Source: Bog-159 sp049511415 | GTDB lineage: Bacteria; Acidobacteriota; Terriglobia; Bryobacterales; Bryobacteraceae | Direction: 5' to 3' | DNA: 64,000 nt | Assembly: GCA_049511415.1 (NCBI GenBank) | Contig: JBEKYC010000026.1 | Span: 1-64,000 of the forward strand | Shown: positions 44,091 through 51,978 of the stretch, piece by piece | Layout of the letters: every line of letters begins with the position of its first letter | How positions within the stretch are numbered: the stretch's first letter is position 1 | The notes under the pieces: model-generated | What the model was told of the DNA's origin: nothing | What the model saw: only the letters and a program-made list of their open reading frames with translations | Databases searched by the model: none | Translations under genes and position numbers: made by a program

Positions 44091-44852
44091 ATGGATTTAA
44101 ACGGACGCGTGGCGGTCGTAATCGGCGGCACCTCCGGAATCGGCCGCAAACTGGCAGCCGGCTTGGCTGCGGCGGGCGCCGACGTGGTCCCCACCGGCCG
44201 CCGCGAGGCGCTGATAGATGAAGCGTGCGGCGAGATCGAACGTGCCGGGCGTAAAACCCTCCGCCACGCCTGCGATGCCGGATCGCGCGCCTCCATCGAC
44301 CGCTTCCGCGACGCCGTGCTCGCGCAGTTCGGCCACGTGGATGTGCTGCTGAACGCAGCGGGCCAGACCTTCCGTCAAGCTACCCAGGATGTGAGCGAAG
44401 CCGACTGGAACCGCATCCTGGACGTGAATCTTACGGGCACCCTGCGCAGTTGCCAGTCCTTCCACGCGGCGCTGGCAGCCAACCGCCGCGGACGCATCAT
44501 CAACATCGCATCGCTGACTTCGTTCGTAGGTTTTCTGGAGGTGACCGCCTACGCCGCGTCCAAAGCCGCGGTTCTGGGGCTCACCCGCAACCTGGCCGTC
44601 GAATGGGCCCGTGACGGCATCAGCGTGAACGCCATCGCGCCCGGCGTCTTCCGCACCGATCTGAACGCCGCGCTGCTCGACGGCACCGAACGCGGCTGCG
44701 AGTTAAAAATGCGCACCCCCATGGGCCGCTTTGGGCAGCTTGAAGAACTGGTAGGCGCGGCGGTGTTGCTGGCGTCCGATTCTGCCAGCTTCATCACCGG
44801 TCAGTGCATCGCGGTGGATGGAGGGTTCCTGGCGTCGGGCGTGAATCAGTAG
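44091..44852 (+). CDS. Short-chain dehydrogenase/reductase
   Basis: A 253-residue classical SDR. The nucleotide loop is VIGGTSGIGRKLA (residues 10-22), followed by a basic residue pair (GRREALIDE) that favours NADP. NAAGQ near residue 87, Ser in IINIASLTSF and the YAASK catalytic Tyr-Lys near residue 155 complete the site. Best resemblance is to gluconate 5-dehydrogenase or glucose 1-dehydrogenase-like enzymes, but the substrate is uncertain. A GGAGG box ends five bases before the ATG at 44091, which settles the start over an adjacent GTG. Confidence 0.88.
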   Translation: MDLNGRVAVVIGGTSGIGRKLAAGLAAAGADVVPTGRREALIDEACGEIERAGRKTLRHACDAGSRASIDRFRDAVLAQFGHVDVLLNAAGQTFRQATQDVSEADWNRILDVNLTGTLRSCQSFHAALAANRRGRIINIASLTSFVGFLEVTAYAASKAAVLGLTRNLAVEWARDGISVNAIAPGVFRTDLNAALLDGTERGCELKMRTPMGRFGQLEELVGAAVLLASDSASFITGQCIAVDGGFLASGVNQ

Positions 44853-44969
44853 CACGAAGAAGCTTCAGGGGCCGTGGGGCCTCGCCGCAGACTATCAACG
44901 AACGCCCACCAGCACCGCCGTGCTTCGCAGATCATCGTCAAGCGTGACAAGCCCTCGCGTATTGCTAGT

Positions 44970-45209
44970 TCAAGATAAGCCGAAAAGAAGTGTGACTTGA
45001 TCGTCAAAGGACAGACGATGCTCCTCGTGGAAAGCCTGCATCCGGACTGCCTGCGACCGTTTCTCCAAAGCCCCGTCGAAAGGCACGCGCAAGGACCTGG
45101 CGACCGCCTCCAGAGCGCGCTCGACTACCTCTTCGGGCAAGCATCTCACGCCGCGGTCCTGCGCGGCTTTGAGTAGTTCCTCGCCATGTGGAGATAGGTT
45201 GACGGTCAC
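44970..45209 (-). CDS. Small antitoxin-like protein with no visible toxin
   Basis: A 79-residue product from a GTG at 45209. It begins TVNLSPHGEELLKAAQDRG and continues CLPEEVVERALEAVARSL, matching the ribbon-helix-helix plus helix pattern of ParD/CopG-like antitoxins. A C-terminal tail (FHEEHRLSFDDQVTLLF) would bind a toxin. The next 120 bases downstream contain only a short out-of-frame stretch (GLVTLDDDLR) that faintly recalls a PIN C-terminus, so the toxin may have been lost. The gene follows ykgJ-like on the same strand, 32 bases away. No clear ribosome binding site. Confidence 0.55.
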   Translation of the reverse strand: MTVNLSPHGEELLKAAQDRGVRCLPEEVVERALEAVARSLRVPFDGALEKRSQAVRMQAFHEEHRLSFDDQVTLLFGLS

Positions 45210-45241
45210 GGCGACTAGTATATAGCGCGCGCGTCGAGGAC

Positions 45242-45748
45242 CTACCGCCGGAACTTGGTCTCCTCCTTGAATGCCTCCAATGAGTTGTACACGATCGGGC
45301 AATAGCTGGCCCGGTCCGCGAATTGCCACATCCGGCTGGCAATCGATCCGTTGCCGCGCACCATGTGCGGGAAGCGCTGGCACACGTCCGGGCGCGCTTC
45401 GTATACCGTGCACGTCGTCCCATCCAAAAACACGCAGGCGCCTTCCGCGGTCTGGCACAGGATGGTGCCCTCCGCTTCGCTTTCGGCCGTGTATTGCGAA
45501 AGAAACTTGCCCGGCGCCAAACTCAGATGCCGCGCCAGGCGCTCCACATCGCGCTCCGAAAGCTTGACGCTGGCCACCTTGCAACAATTGGCGCACACCG
45601 TGCAATCGATCTGCTCCTCAATGCCCTCGGCGATGCGCCGCAGAATGCGGTCGGAGTGGTCGTGCGTCTTCAAGTGCCGCCGGAAACGCTCGTTTTCCGT
45701 GCGTTTCTTTTCGCCCAGCAGTTTGATCTGTACCAGGTCGGTAATCAT
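45242..45748 (-). CDS. YkgJ-family cysteine-cluster protein
   Basis: A 168-residue protein with the family's cysteine set: TVCANCCKVASVKL, then later CQTAEGACVFLD, TTCTVYEARPDVCQRFPH and SYCPIV. These are thought to bind zinc or an iron-sulfur centre. The ATG at 45748 overlaps the stop of the HAD gene (ATGA), which fixes the start. It is the third gene of the dsbA-like/HAD/YkgJ operon. Function unknown. Confidence 0.88.
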   Translation of the reverse strand: MITDLVQIKLLGEKKRTENERFRRHLKTHDHSDRILRRIAEGIEEQIDCTVCANCCKVASVKLSERDVERLARHLSLAPGKFLSQYTAESEAEGTILCQTAEGACVFLDGTTCTVYEARPDVCQRFPHMVRGNGSIASRMWQFADRASYCPIVYNSLEAFKEETKFRR

Positions 45749-46353
45749 GACCAGCACACACCCCGCGCCGCCAAATCGCGCTCCAGTTGCTCACGCGATT
45801 CAAACCGCACCGCGTCGATGCCCTCGCGCCGCGCGGCTTCCACGTACGCCGGGATATCGTCGGTGAAGAAGCACTCCTCGGGCCGGCATTGCGCGCGCGC
45901 GATGGCTTCCCGGTAAATGGCGGGCTCCGGCTTCATGGCTTTCACTTCATAGGAAAGAACGTAGTCGTCAAAGTGCCGCAGCAACTCATAGTTCCGCCGC
46001 ACCATATCGAAGTGAATGGCGTTCGTATTGGAAAGCACCAGCATGCGGTAGCGCGCCGCGATCCCTTCCAGCATGCTCTCCTCGACCAGCGTGGGCGGCA
46101 GAAAGATGCTGCTCCAGATTTCGCAAAACTGGTCGTAAGTAATGCGTAGATCGAGCGTCCGGCTGATTTCCGCAACGAAATCGCGCGGCTCAATAAGCCC
46201 CGTTTCAAAGCGATGCACCACGTCCGTCGTGGCCAGGCGCTTGGGGATATCCGCGGCGGCATGCGGGCAAAGCTTTTCCAACTCGCGGTAGCCGCGCGAA
46301 AAATCGAAAGGGACCAAAACCTTTCCCAAATCAAAAATCACTGTCTTAATCAA
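45745..46353 (-). CDS. HAD-superfamily phosphatase (YihX-like)
   Basis: A 202-residue HAD hydrolase. Motif I is VIFDLGKVLVPFD, where the nucleophile Asp is followed by Leu-Gly as in YihX. Motif II is VLSNTN, the lysine is in AMKPEPAIYREAI and motif IV is CFFTDDIPAYVEAA. YihX dephosphorylates alpha-glucose-1-phosphate, but this relative may act on another sugar phosphate. Its start overlaps the stop of the thioredoxin-like gene and its stop overlaps the YkgJ start. Confidence 0.88.
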   Translation of the reverse strand: MIKTVIFDLGKVLVPFDFSRGYRELEKLCPHAAADIPKRLATTDVVHRFETGLIEPRDFVAEISRTLDLRITYDQFCEIWSSIFLPPTLVEESMLEGIAARYRMLVLSNTNAIHFDMVRRNYELLRHFDDYVLSYEVKAMKPEPAIYREAIARAQCRPEECFFTDDIPAYVEAARREGIDAVRFESREQLERDLAARGVCWS

Positions 46354-47270
46354 TGGGTCGGACCGGCTGGCGCGGCGGCCGTTTTGGCCGCGCTCGCGGG
46401 ATGCTGCAGCTCTTTGTCCAGGATCGGCTTCAGCACGTCCATCCGGATCGCCCCGTTGTAATGCTGGCCGTCGATAAACAGCGTCGGAGTGCTCATCACG
46501 CCGATATTAAAACCGTCGTCCATGTCGCGCGCCACTGCCTTGCGGACTTCCGGCGAATCCAGATCGGCTTCAAACTGCTTCATGTCCAGGCCGATGCCCG
46601 AGGCCACGGCCAGCAGGGCGGGCCGCCGCAAATCCGTGCGATTCGCGAACAGAGCGTCGTGCATCTGCCAGAACTTGCCTTGCTTTTGCGCCGCCACCGC
46701 GGCTGCGGCGGCCAGCGCGGCCTGCGAATGAATATCCAGCGGAAATTCCTTGAAAATCAGCTTCACCTGCGTGGGGTACGCCTTCAGAACCGCATGCAAC
46801 TGCGGCGTCGCCAACAGGCAGTAGGGGCACTGAAAATCCGAGAACTCCACCAGCGTGATGGGTGCGTCCGCAGGCCCGGTCATGGGCGCCCCCGCGGTCG
46901 GCACCGCCACGGGCTCTTCCAGGATTTTGTGTTCCGGCGCATGCGCAAATCGGGATGCTTCGGCATCCGCCAGGACTTCCTTCTCGCTCTTGCCGGCCAG
47001 CAGAGAAGCCACGATCACCTTGGCCAACCCCTTGCTGTAGTAGCAGTTCGGATCCTTTACACGGCACTCGGCGACCTTCATGCTGCAGCCGCAACTGCAG
47101 TCCCGCTGGCGCAGCAGCTTGAGCGCGGTGGCCTTTTGCGCGGGATTCAAGGCACTCAGATCCACCGCCGGCAGATTCTCTAGCTTCTCCCAGTCCTGAG
47201 CACACGCCAGTGCGGCGCCCAACATATAAAGACCGGCGACCGCCAGCACGCGCAGACAGCGTTTACTCAT
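46350..47270 (-). CDS. Exported fusion of a CcmH-like cysteine domain and a DsbA-like thioredoxin domain
   Basis: A 306-residue protein with a signal peptide ending LACAQ. Residues 42-105 contain five cysteines (C58, C60, C62, C69, C76 in RDCSCGCSMKVAECRVKDPNC) and a helix ending AGKSEKEVLAD that recalls the GKSD motif of CcmH. Residues 128-290 are a DsbA-like thioredoxin fold with active site CPYC at 148-151, a cis-Pro in VMSTPTLFIDG and the helical insert with LFANRTDLRR. It likely oxidises or reduces disulfides of exported proteins, perhaps including apocytochromes. It leads an operon with the HAD and YkgJ genes through ATGA overlaps. Confidence 0.82.
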   Translation of the reverse strand: MSKRCLRVLAVAGLYMLGAALACAQDWEKLENLPAVDLSALNPAQKATALKLLRQRDCSCGCSMKVAECRVKDPNCYYSKGLAKVIVASLLAGKSEKEVLADAEASRFAHAPEHKILEEPVAVPTAGAPMTGPADAPITLVEFSDFQCPYCLLATPQLHAVLKAYPTQVKLIFKEFPLDIHSQAALAAAAAVAAQKQGKFWQMHDALFANRTDLRRPALLAVASGIGLDMKQFEADLDSPEVRKAVARDMDDGFNIGVMSTPTLFIDGQHYNGAIRMDVLKPILDKELQHPASAAKTAAAPAGPTH

Positions 47271-47287
47271 TTCTCTATTGTATCGTG

Positions 47288-47317
47288 GGGCAGACGATCG
47301 TTTTAAGTCGTCTGCCC
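47288..47317 (-). terminator. Hairpin at the end of the ABC transporter gene
   Basis: GGGCAGACGA pairs with TCGTCTGCCC around a 10-base loop. The stop codon of the ABC gene lies inside the loop (47303-47305), so the last codons form the upstream arm of the hairpin on the coding strand. No T run follows. Confidence 0.55.
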
Positions 47318-49120
47318 AACCTCCTGGTCCTTATACTGCAACTGATACAGCTTCCAATAAATCCCCCGCGCCGCCAGCAACTGCTGATGCGTCCCGGACT
47401 CCCGCAGCCGGCCCTTGTGCATCACCAGTATGCGGTCCGCTCGCTGGATCGTCGAAAGGCGGTGCGCAATGACGATCGAAGTCCGCCCCTCCACCATGCG
47501 GCTCAACGCTTCCCGCACGCGAAATTCCGTCTCCGTGTCCACACTCGAAGTGGCTTCGTCCAAAATCAGAAAACGCGGATTATGGGCCAGCGCGCGCGCG
47601 AAACTGATAAGCTGCTTCTGCCCCGTCGATAGCCCGCTGCCCCGCTCGCGTATCGCATGCCCGAACCCATCCGGCAATGACTGGATAAAGTCGAGCAGAT
47701 TGACCTGTTCCGCCGCATCCTCAATGGCTGCCCGGTCGATGCCGGCCGTGCCCAGCCGGATGTTGTCCTCCAGCGTGCCCGTGAAGAGGTATGGATCTTG
47801 TAAAACCACACCGAACAGGCGCCGCAGATCGTGCGGGTCCAGGTCCCGCACGTCGCTGCCACCCACCCGGATGGCGCCCTTTTGCGCGTCATAGAAGCGC
47901 AACAGCAGGCTGATGAGCGTGGTCTTCCCCGCGCCCGTGTGCCCTACCACGGCGATGGTCTCACCCGGTTCAATGCTGAAGCTGACGTCCCGCAGCACCC
48001 AATCCTCGTCCTGGTAGGCAAACCAGACGTGGTCGAACTCGATGCGCGCCGACAGTGGCGCTGGTTGCGGTTCAGCCGGCGGCAGGATTCCCGGCGGCGT
48101 GTCCACCAGCTTGAAGATGCGCTCCGAGGAGGCCATGGCGCCTTGCAGGATGTTGTACTTCTCGCTCAAATCCTGTATCGGCCGGAAGAACCGCAGCCCA
48201 TATTGCAGAAATGCGACCACCACGCCCAGCGTCAGCGCGCCGTGCGAGACTCGGAAACCGCCATACGACAAAATGCCGGCCAATGTGATCATTGACAGAA
48301 ACTCAACCACCGGATAGAACCAGCCATAGGCGGTAATGGCGTCCTTATACGCGTCCATGTGGTCGCGGTTCACCACATCGAATTCCTCGCGGCTGCGCGC
48401 TTCCCGATTAAATAGTTGCAGCACCACGATGCCCGTGATGTGCTCCTGCAGGTACGAGTTGATCTTGGCAATGGCTATCCGGATGCGCCGGTAGCTCTGC
48501 GTCACGCTCCGGCGGAAAATGCGCGTCACCAGAATTACCAGCGGCATTACCGCCAGCATCAAACCGGTCAGCCCGGGGCTGAGCTGGAACATGATGGCCA
48601 CGATGAAACCCAGCACCAGCACGTCGCCCAGGATCGTAACCAGGCCCGAGGCGAACAGGTCGTTCAACACATCCACGTCCGTAGTCACGCGCGTGACCAG
48701 CCGCCCCACCGGGTTGCGATCGTAAAAAGCTATGTCCAGTTGCTGCAGGTGCGCCATAAGCTGTTTGCGCAAGTCGAACATGGCAAGCTGCCCGGTGTAC
48801 TGCATCAGATACACCTGCCCGAATTCGAAGACGAAGGTGCCCAGCAGGACCGCCAGATACAGCATTCCCACCGCGGCCAGACCGTTCAACGGGGCGGCCG
48901 GCAGATAGGCATCGAAGAACGTCGGCACGCGCGTCGGACTCGGCGCGAGGTACCGGTCCACTGCGATCTTAGTCAGCAGCGGCCCGAGCACCTGCAGCAC
49001 CGATTGCACCAACAAAAAGACCAGCGAAAGCGCCACGTAGCCGCTGTATGGGCGCATGTAACCCAACAGGCGGCGCATCAAACGGGAGTCGTATGCTTTG
49101 CCGAGGACCTCTTCTTCCAC
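47303..49120 (-). CDS. ABC exporter with fused membrane and ATPase domains (MdlB/MsbA-like)
   Basis: A 605-residue half-transporter that works as a dimer. Six membrane helices fill residues 20-330, with the coupling segment FFRPIQDLSEKYNILQGAMAS. The ATPase domain shows Walker A GHTGAGKTT, the Q-loop VLQDPYLFTGTLEDNI, signature LSTGQ (for LSGGQ), Walker B LILDEATSSVDTETE and the H-loop IAHRLSTI. Substrate is unknown; relatives export lipids or drugs. It lies 32 bases upstream of the thioredoxin gene on the same strand but a hairpin separates them. Confidence 0.93.
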   Translation of the reverse strand: MEEEVLGKAYDSRLMRRLLGYMRPYSGYVALSLVFLLVQSVLQVLGPLLTKIAVDRYLAPSPTRVPTFFDAYLPAAPLNGLAAVGMLYLAVLLGTFVFEFGQVYLMQYTGQLAMFDLRKQLMAHLQQLDIAFYDRNPVGRLVTRVTTDVDVLNDLFASGLVTILGDVLVLGFIVAIMFQLSPGLTGLMLAVMPLVILVTRIFRRSVTQSYRRIRIAIAKINSYLQEHITGIVVLQLFNREARSREEFDVVNRDHMDAYKDAITAYGWFYPVVEFLSMITLAGILSYGGFRVSHGALTLGVVVAFLQYGLRFFRPIQDLSEKYNILQGAMASSERIFKLVDTPPGILPPAEPQPAPLSARIEFDHVWFAYQDEDWVLRDVSFSIEPGETIAVVGHTGAGKTTLISLLLRFYDAQKGAIRVGGSDVRDLDPHDLRRLFGVVLQDPYLFTGTLEDNIRLGTAGIDRAAIEDAAEQVNLLDFIQSLPDGFGHAIRERGSGLSTGQKQLISFARALAHNPRFLILDEATSSVDTETEFRVREALSRMVEGRTSIVIAHRLSTIQRADRILVMHKGRLRESGTHQQLLAARGIYWKLYQLQYKDQEVGQTT

Positions 49121-49430
49121 GTTCCTTCAGTGTAGCCTGCCGTCCGTGGGGTAGGCATGAGCCCGCGCGGGACTTGTGGCCAGGATCTGGGTCTTGCTCA
49201 GGGGGGATTGTTTCCGTCCGTTAGCGCCATGCCCGTGGTGAACGCATGTGACGAATTCATGACTGTCTCCTTAATGTGGGGTGGATCCGAGCTGGAAATT
49301 AGCGGCACGAGTTGCCGCCGTTCAATCGGATGGTGAGACGGAAACCCAAAATGTTTCATTGCAGCCGGCAGGGTCCGCCCGCGCGCCGCCGGGAGCGGCC
49401 GCCCAGGGTTTGCTAAGCTAGTCAGTTGCC
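49121..49430. other. 310-base gap between the ABC exporter and accB
   Basis: The largest non-coding stretch of the window apart from the left edge. It contains a 20-codon open frame with a good ribosome binding site on the minus strand (49198-49260) and a 6-bp hairpin (GCGGCA-CGAGT-TGCCGC) at 49302-49318. It also holds the palindrome CCCGCGCGGG near 49163-49172. I found no recognisable promoter for accB; the gene starts 12 bases after a GCTAAGCTAG stretch. Confidence 0.5.
49198..49260 (-). CDS. Possible 20-residue peptide with a strong ribosome binding site
   Basis: The open frame reads MNSSHAFTTGMALTDGNNPP and then stops. A TAAGGAGA Shine-Dalgarno box lies 6 bases upstream of the ATG, better than most genes here. 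A hairpin (49302-49318) lies about 40 bases upstream on the same strand. It could be a short translated leader or a signalling peptide. There is no homology I can name and no neighbouring peptide-maturation gene. Confidence 0.35.
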   Translation of the reverse strand: MNSSHAFTTGMALTDGNNPP

Positions 49431-49916
49431 ATGACCGTCGATGAGATTCGCGAGTTGATCAACCTCGCCACTGACACCGGCATCGCCGAACTGGAAGTCC
49501 AGCGCGGGGAGAACCGCGTGCGCATCCGGCGTTCGATCGCCGAGCCGCGGGAGTTCGTCTTCGCGCCGCCCGCCGCGCCCGTCGCGCCGCCCGCCGCGCC
49601 CAGGGCGGAAACCTCCGCCGCCAGCGCTCCAGGTTCCGCCAAAGAGACGCCCAAAGAGGCCGGCCCCGATCCTGGCCTGCTCCTGGTGCGATCCCCAATC
49701 GTCGGCACCTTCTACGAATCATCCGCGCCGGGTTCGCCGCCGTTCGTGCGCGTCGGCGAGCGCGTCCAGCCGGGCAAGGTCATGTGCATCATCGAGTCGA
49801 TGAAGCTCATGAACGAAATTGAAGCGGAGGTTTCCGGAATCGTCGAAAGCAAACTGGTGATGAACGGTCAGCCCGTGGAGTACGGGGAGGCGCTGTTTGC
49901 CATCCGCGCCAATTAA
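49431..49916 (+). CDS. accB: Biotin carboxyl carrier protein of acetyl-CoA carboxylase
   Basis: A 161-residue acyl-carboxylase subunit that carries biotin between carboxylase and transferase during malonyl-CoA synthesis. The N-terminal helix ITVDEIRELINL-like MTVDEIRELINL is followed by a Pro/Ala-rich linker (about 43-82) and the biotinyl domain ending in ESMKLMNEIEAEV, in which Lys125 is biotinylated. It precedes accC and overlaps it by 20 bases. Confidence 0.96.
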   Translation: MTVDEIRELINLATDTGIAELEVQRGENRVRIRRSIAEPREFVFAPPAAPVAPPAAPRAETSAASAPGSAKETPKEAGPDPGLLLVRSPIVGTFYESSAPGSPPFVRVGERVQPGKVMCIIESMKLMNEIEAEVSGIVESKLVMNGQPVEYGEALFAIRAN

Positions 49917-51267
49917 AAAAATACTCATAGCCAATCGCGGGGAAATTGCCCTGCGTGTAGTTTGCGCGTGCAAAGAACTCGGCATCCGCACCGTGGCCGT
50001 CTATTCGGAACCCGACCGCCATAGCCTGCATGTGCGCTTCGCCGACGAGGCCGTGTGTATCGGTCCGGCCAAGAGTGCCCGCAGTTATCTCGACATTCCA
50101 TCGATCGTCAGCGCGGCCGAAATCACTAACGCGGATGCCATCCATCCCGGTTATGGCTTTTTGAGCGAAAATGCAGGCTTCGCGGAGGTCTGCGAAGTTT
50201 CCGGCCTGAAGTTCATCGGGCCGCGCCCCGACGTGATTCGCCTTATGGGCGTGAAGGAACGCGCCCGCGCGTTTATGCGCGAGGCCGGCGTGCCCATCCT
50301 GCCCGGTTCCCCCGGCATTCTCAAGAGCGCCGAAGAAGCCATAGAGGTGGCCCGCGGCATCGGCTATCCGATCATTCTCAAGGCCTCCGCCGGCGGCGGC
50401 GGACGCGGGATGCGCATCGTCAATGAAGCGTCCGAGCTGGAACCGCTGTTCAACTCTGCCCAGCAGGAAGCCGCCGCGGCGTTTGGCTGCGCCGATGTTT
50501 ATTTGGAAAAGTACGTGCGCGCCCCGCGGCACATCGAATTCCAGGTGCTGGCGGATGAACGTGGGCGCGTCGAGATCCTGGGCGAGCGCGAGTGCTCCAT
50601 TCAGCGCCGGCATCAGAAACTGCTGGAAGAATCCCCCTCGCCGGTAATGTCCCCGGAACTGCGCGCCACCATGGCCGCCAAGCTGAAAGAAGCGCTGGCG
50701 GCGGCGGGTTACACCAACGCCGGCACCGTCGAGTTCCTCATGGATGAGGGAGGCCAGTTGTATTTCATGGAAGTGAACGCCCGCATTCAGGTCGAGCACC
50801 CCGTCACCGAGTTCGTGACCGGCATCGATCTGGTGAAAAGCCAGATCCGCATCGCCATGGGCGAGCCGATCGAGGAAGTCATCAGCCTGCCGGTGGTGCT
50901 ACGCGGACATGCCATCGAGTGCCGCATCAACGCCGAAAATCCGGTAACCTTCACGCCATCCCCCGGGCGTATTACCGGTTTCAACGCGCCCGGAGGCATC
51001 GGCGTCCGAGTCGACACCATGGCCCACACCGATTGCGTCATCACGCCTTACTACGATTCCCTGGTGGCCAAGCTCATTACCTATGGCAGCGATCGCGCCG
51101 AAGCCATCAGCCGCATGCGCCGCGCCTTGGATATGTTCGTGGTGGAGGGCATCCATACGTCGATTCCGCTCGACCAGCGCATCCTCGCCGACCCCGATTT
51201 CCAGGCCGGGCGCTTCGATACCAACTTCATCAAACGATTCATGGCCGCCGAACGCGCCGCGCACTGA
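49897..51267 (+). CDS. accC: Biotin carboxylase of acetyl-CoA carboxylase
   Basis: ATP-dependent carboxylation of the biotin on AccB, 456 residues. The N-terminal KKILIANRGEIALRV, the glycine loop ASAGGGGRGMR, the VEFQVL-type lid HIEFQVLADERG and the active-site EVNARIQVEHPVTE are present, as are the ATP and metal ligands in FMEVNARIQ. The likely start is TTG at 49897, within accB. A later start at the conserved KKILIANRG is possible and would shorten it by about six residues. Confidence 0.96.
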   Translation: MPSAPIKKILIANRGEIALRVVCACKELGIRTVAVYSEPDRHSLHVRFADEAVCIGPAKSARSYLDIPSIVSAAEITNADAIHPGYGFLSENAGFAEVCEVSGLKFIGPRPDVIRLMGVKERARAFMREAGVPILPGSPGILKSAEEAIEVARGIGYPIILKASAGGGGRGMRIVNEASELEPLFNSAQQEAAAAFGCADVYLEKYVRAPRHIEFQVLADERGRVEILGERECSIQRRHQKLLEESPSPVMSPELRATMAAKLKEALAAAGYTNAGTVEFLMDEGGQLYFMEVNARIQVEHPVTEFVTGIDLVKSQIRIAMGEPIEEVISLPVVLRGHAIECRINAENPVTFTPSPGRITGFNAPGGIGVRVDTMAHTDCVITPYYDSLVAKLITYGSDRAEAISRMRRALDMFVVEGIHTSIPLDQRILADPDFQAGRFDTNFIKRFMAAERAAH

Positions 51268-51350
51268 TCCGCCCCGTCGATCTCCTTCCGCGCTTATCAC
51301 CAGCGATCCTCCCCTAAGGTAACGAACCGCGCCGGCCGATAGGCAAAGTG

Positions 51351-51977
51351 ATGGCAGTTTCTTGCCTTGGCGGGAAGTGCTCGCGCCCCGCGAACCAGCG
51401 GCCACGCCGAATGATGCCGCTAGTAATATTCCTGGCTGGTTATACCCTCTCCGACGGATCGCCGCTGGCTGCCGAGAGCGCTTTCGTGCCTTCCCCCAGC
51501 CATTCCGAGTACCAAATCAAGAGCGCCATGGTGTACAACTTCGCGAGATTGGTTAAATGGCCCGCCCCAGTGCCGGGAGGCACGCCCCTGACTGTCGGCG
51601 TGATCGGGGATGCCCGCATCGTCCCGGATTTGCAGGCCGCCCTGCGGAATAAGGTTATCGATGGGCGCCCCATCGTGGTGCGCCGCTTAGGTCCCGCGGA
51701 CGATCCCAAGTCCTGCCCGATTCTCTACCTGGGCCCGCTCAATGGCAAGGCAGCCGCGCGTATTCTGCAGGCCACCGCGCATGCGCCGGTCCTCACCATC
51801 GGCGATGACCCGCTGTTCGCCCGCCAGGGAGGGGTGATCGCTTTCATCCGCTACGGCCGGCGTATCCGGTTTGAGATCAATCGGAACGCCGCGCGTCAGG
51901 CCGGCCTGCAAATCAGTTCGCAGCTCCTGCAACTGGCCGATCTCTGGCGGCAGGGGTCTGCCCCGGTGGGGAACTAG
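51351..51977 (+). CDS. YfiR-family periplasmic protein (DUF4154)
   Basis: About 208 residues. The YfiR/DUF4154 pattern is clear: SEYQIKSAMVYNFARLVKWPA near the N-terminus, then LTVGVIGDA, ILYLGPLNGKAAARILQ, VLTIGDDPLFARQGGVIAF and the closing INRNAARQAGLQISSQLLQLA. In Pseudomonas YfiR is a periplasmic repressor that binds the CHASE8 sensor domain of the cyclase YfiN. I start at the ATG at 51351, because the basic n-region (NQRPRR) before the hydrophobic core MMPLVIFLAGYTL is needed for a signal peptide; an ATG at 51411 would remove it. It stops one base before the kinase start, so both are co-translated. Confidence 0.85.
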   Translation: MAVSCLGGKCSRPANQRPRRMMPLVIFLAGYTLSDGSPLAAESAFVPSPSHSEYQIKSAMVYNFARLVKWPAPVPGGTPLTVGVIGDARIVPDLQAALRNKVIDGRPIVVRRLGPADDPKSCPILYLGPLNGKAAARILQATAHAPVLTIGDDPLFARQGGVIAFIRYGRRIRFEINRNAARQAGLQISSQLLQLADLWRQGSAPVGN

Positions 51978-51978
51978 C

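Noticed and set aside
45745..46353. HAD nucleophile motif lacking the second Asp (FDLGKV)
   Set aside because: YihX-type HAD phosphatases normally have Leu-Gly here, so this is not evidence for a dead enzyme.
51268..51350. Possible cyclic-di-GMP (GEMM) riboswitch ahead of the YfiR-like gene
   Set aside because: A GATAGGCAAAGTG stretch recalls the start of GEMM-I, but the GGACGCAAAG core and the conserved closing helix are missing.
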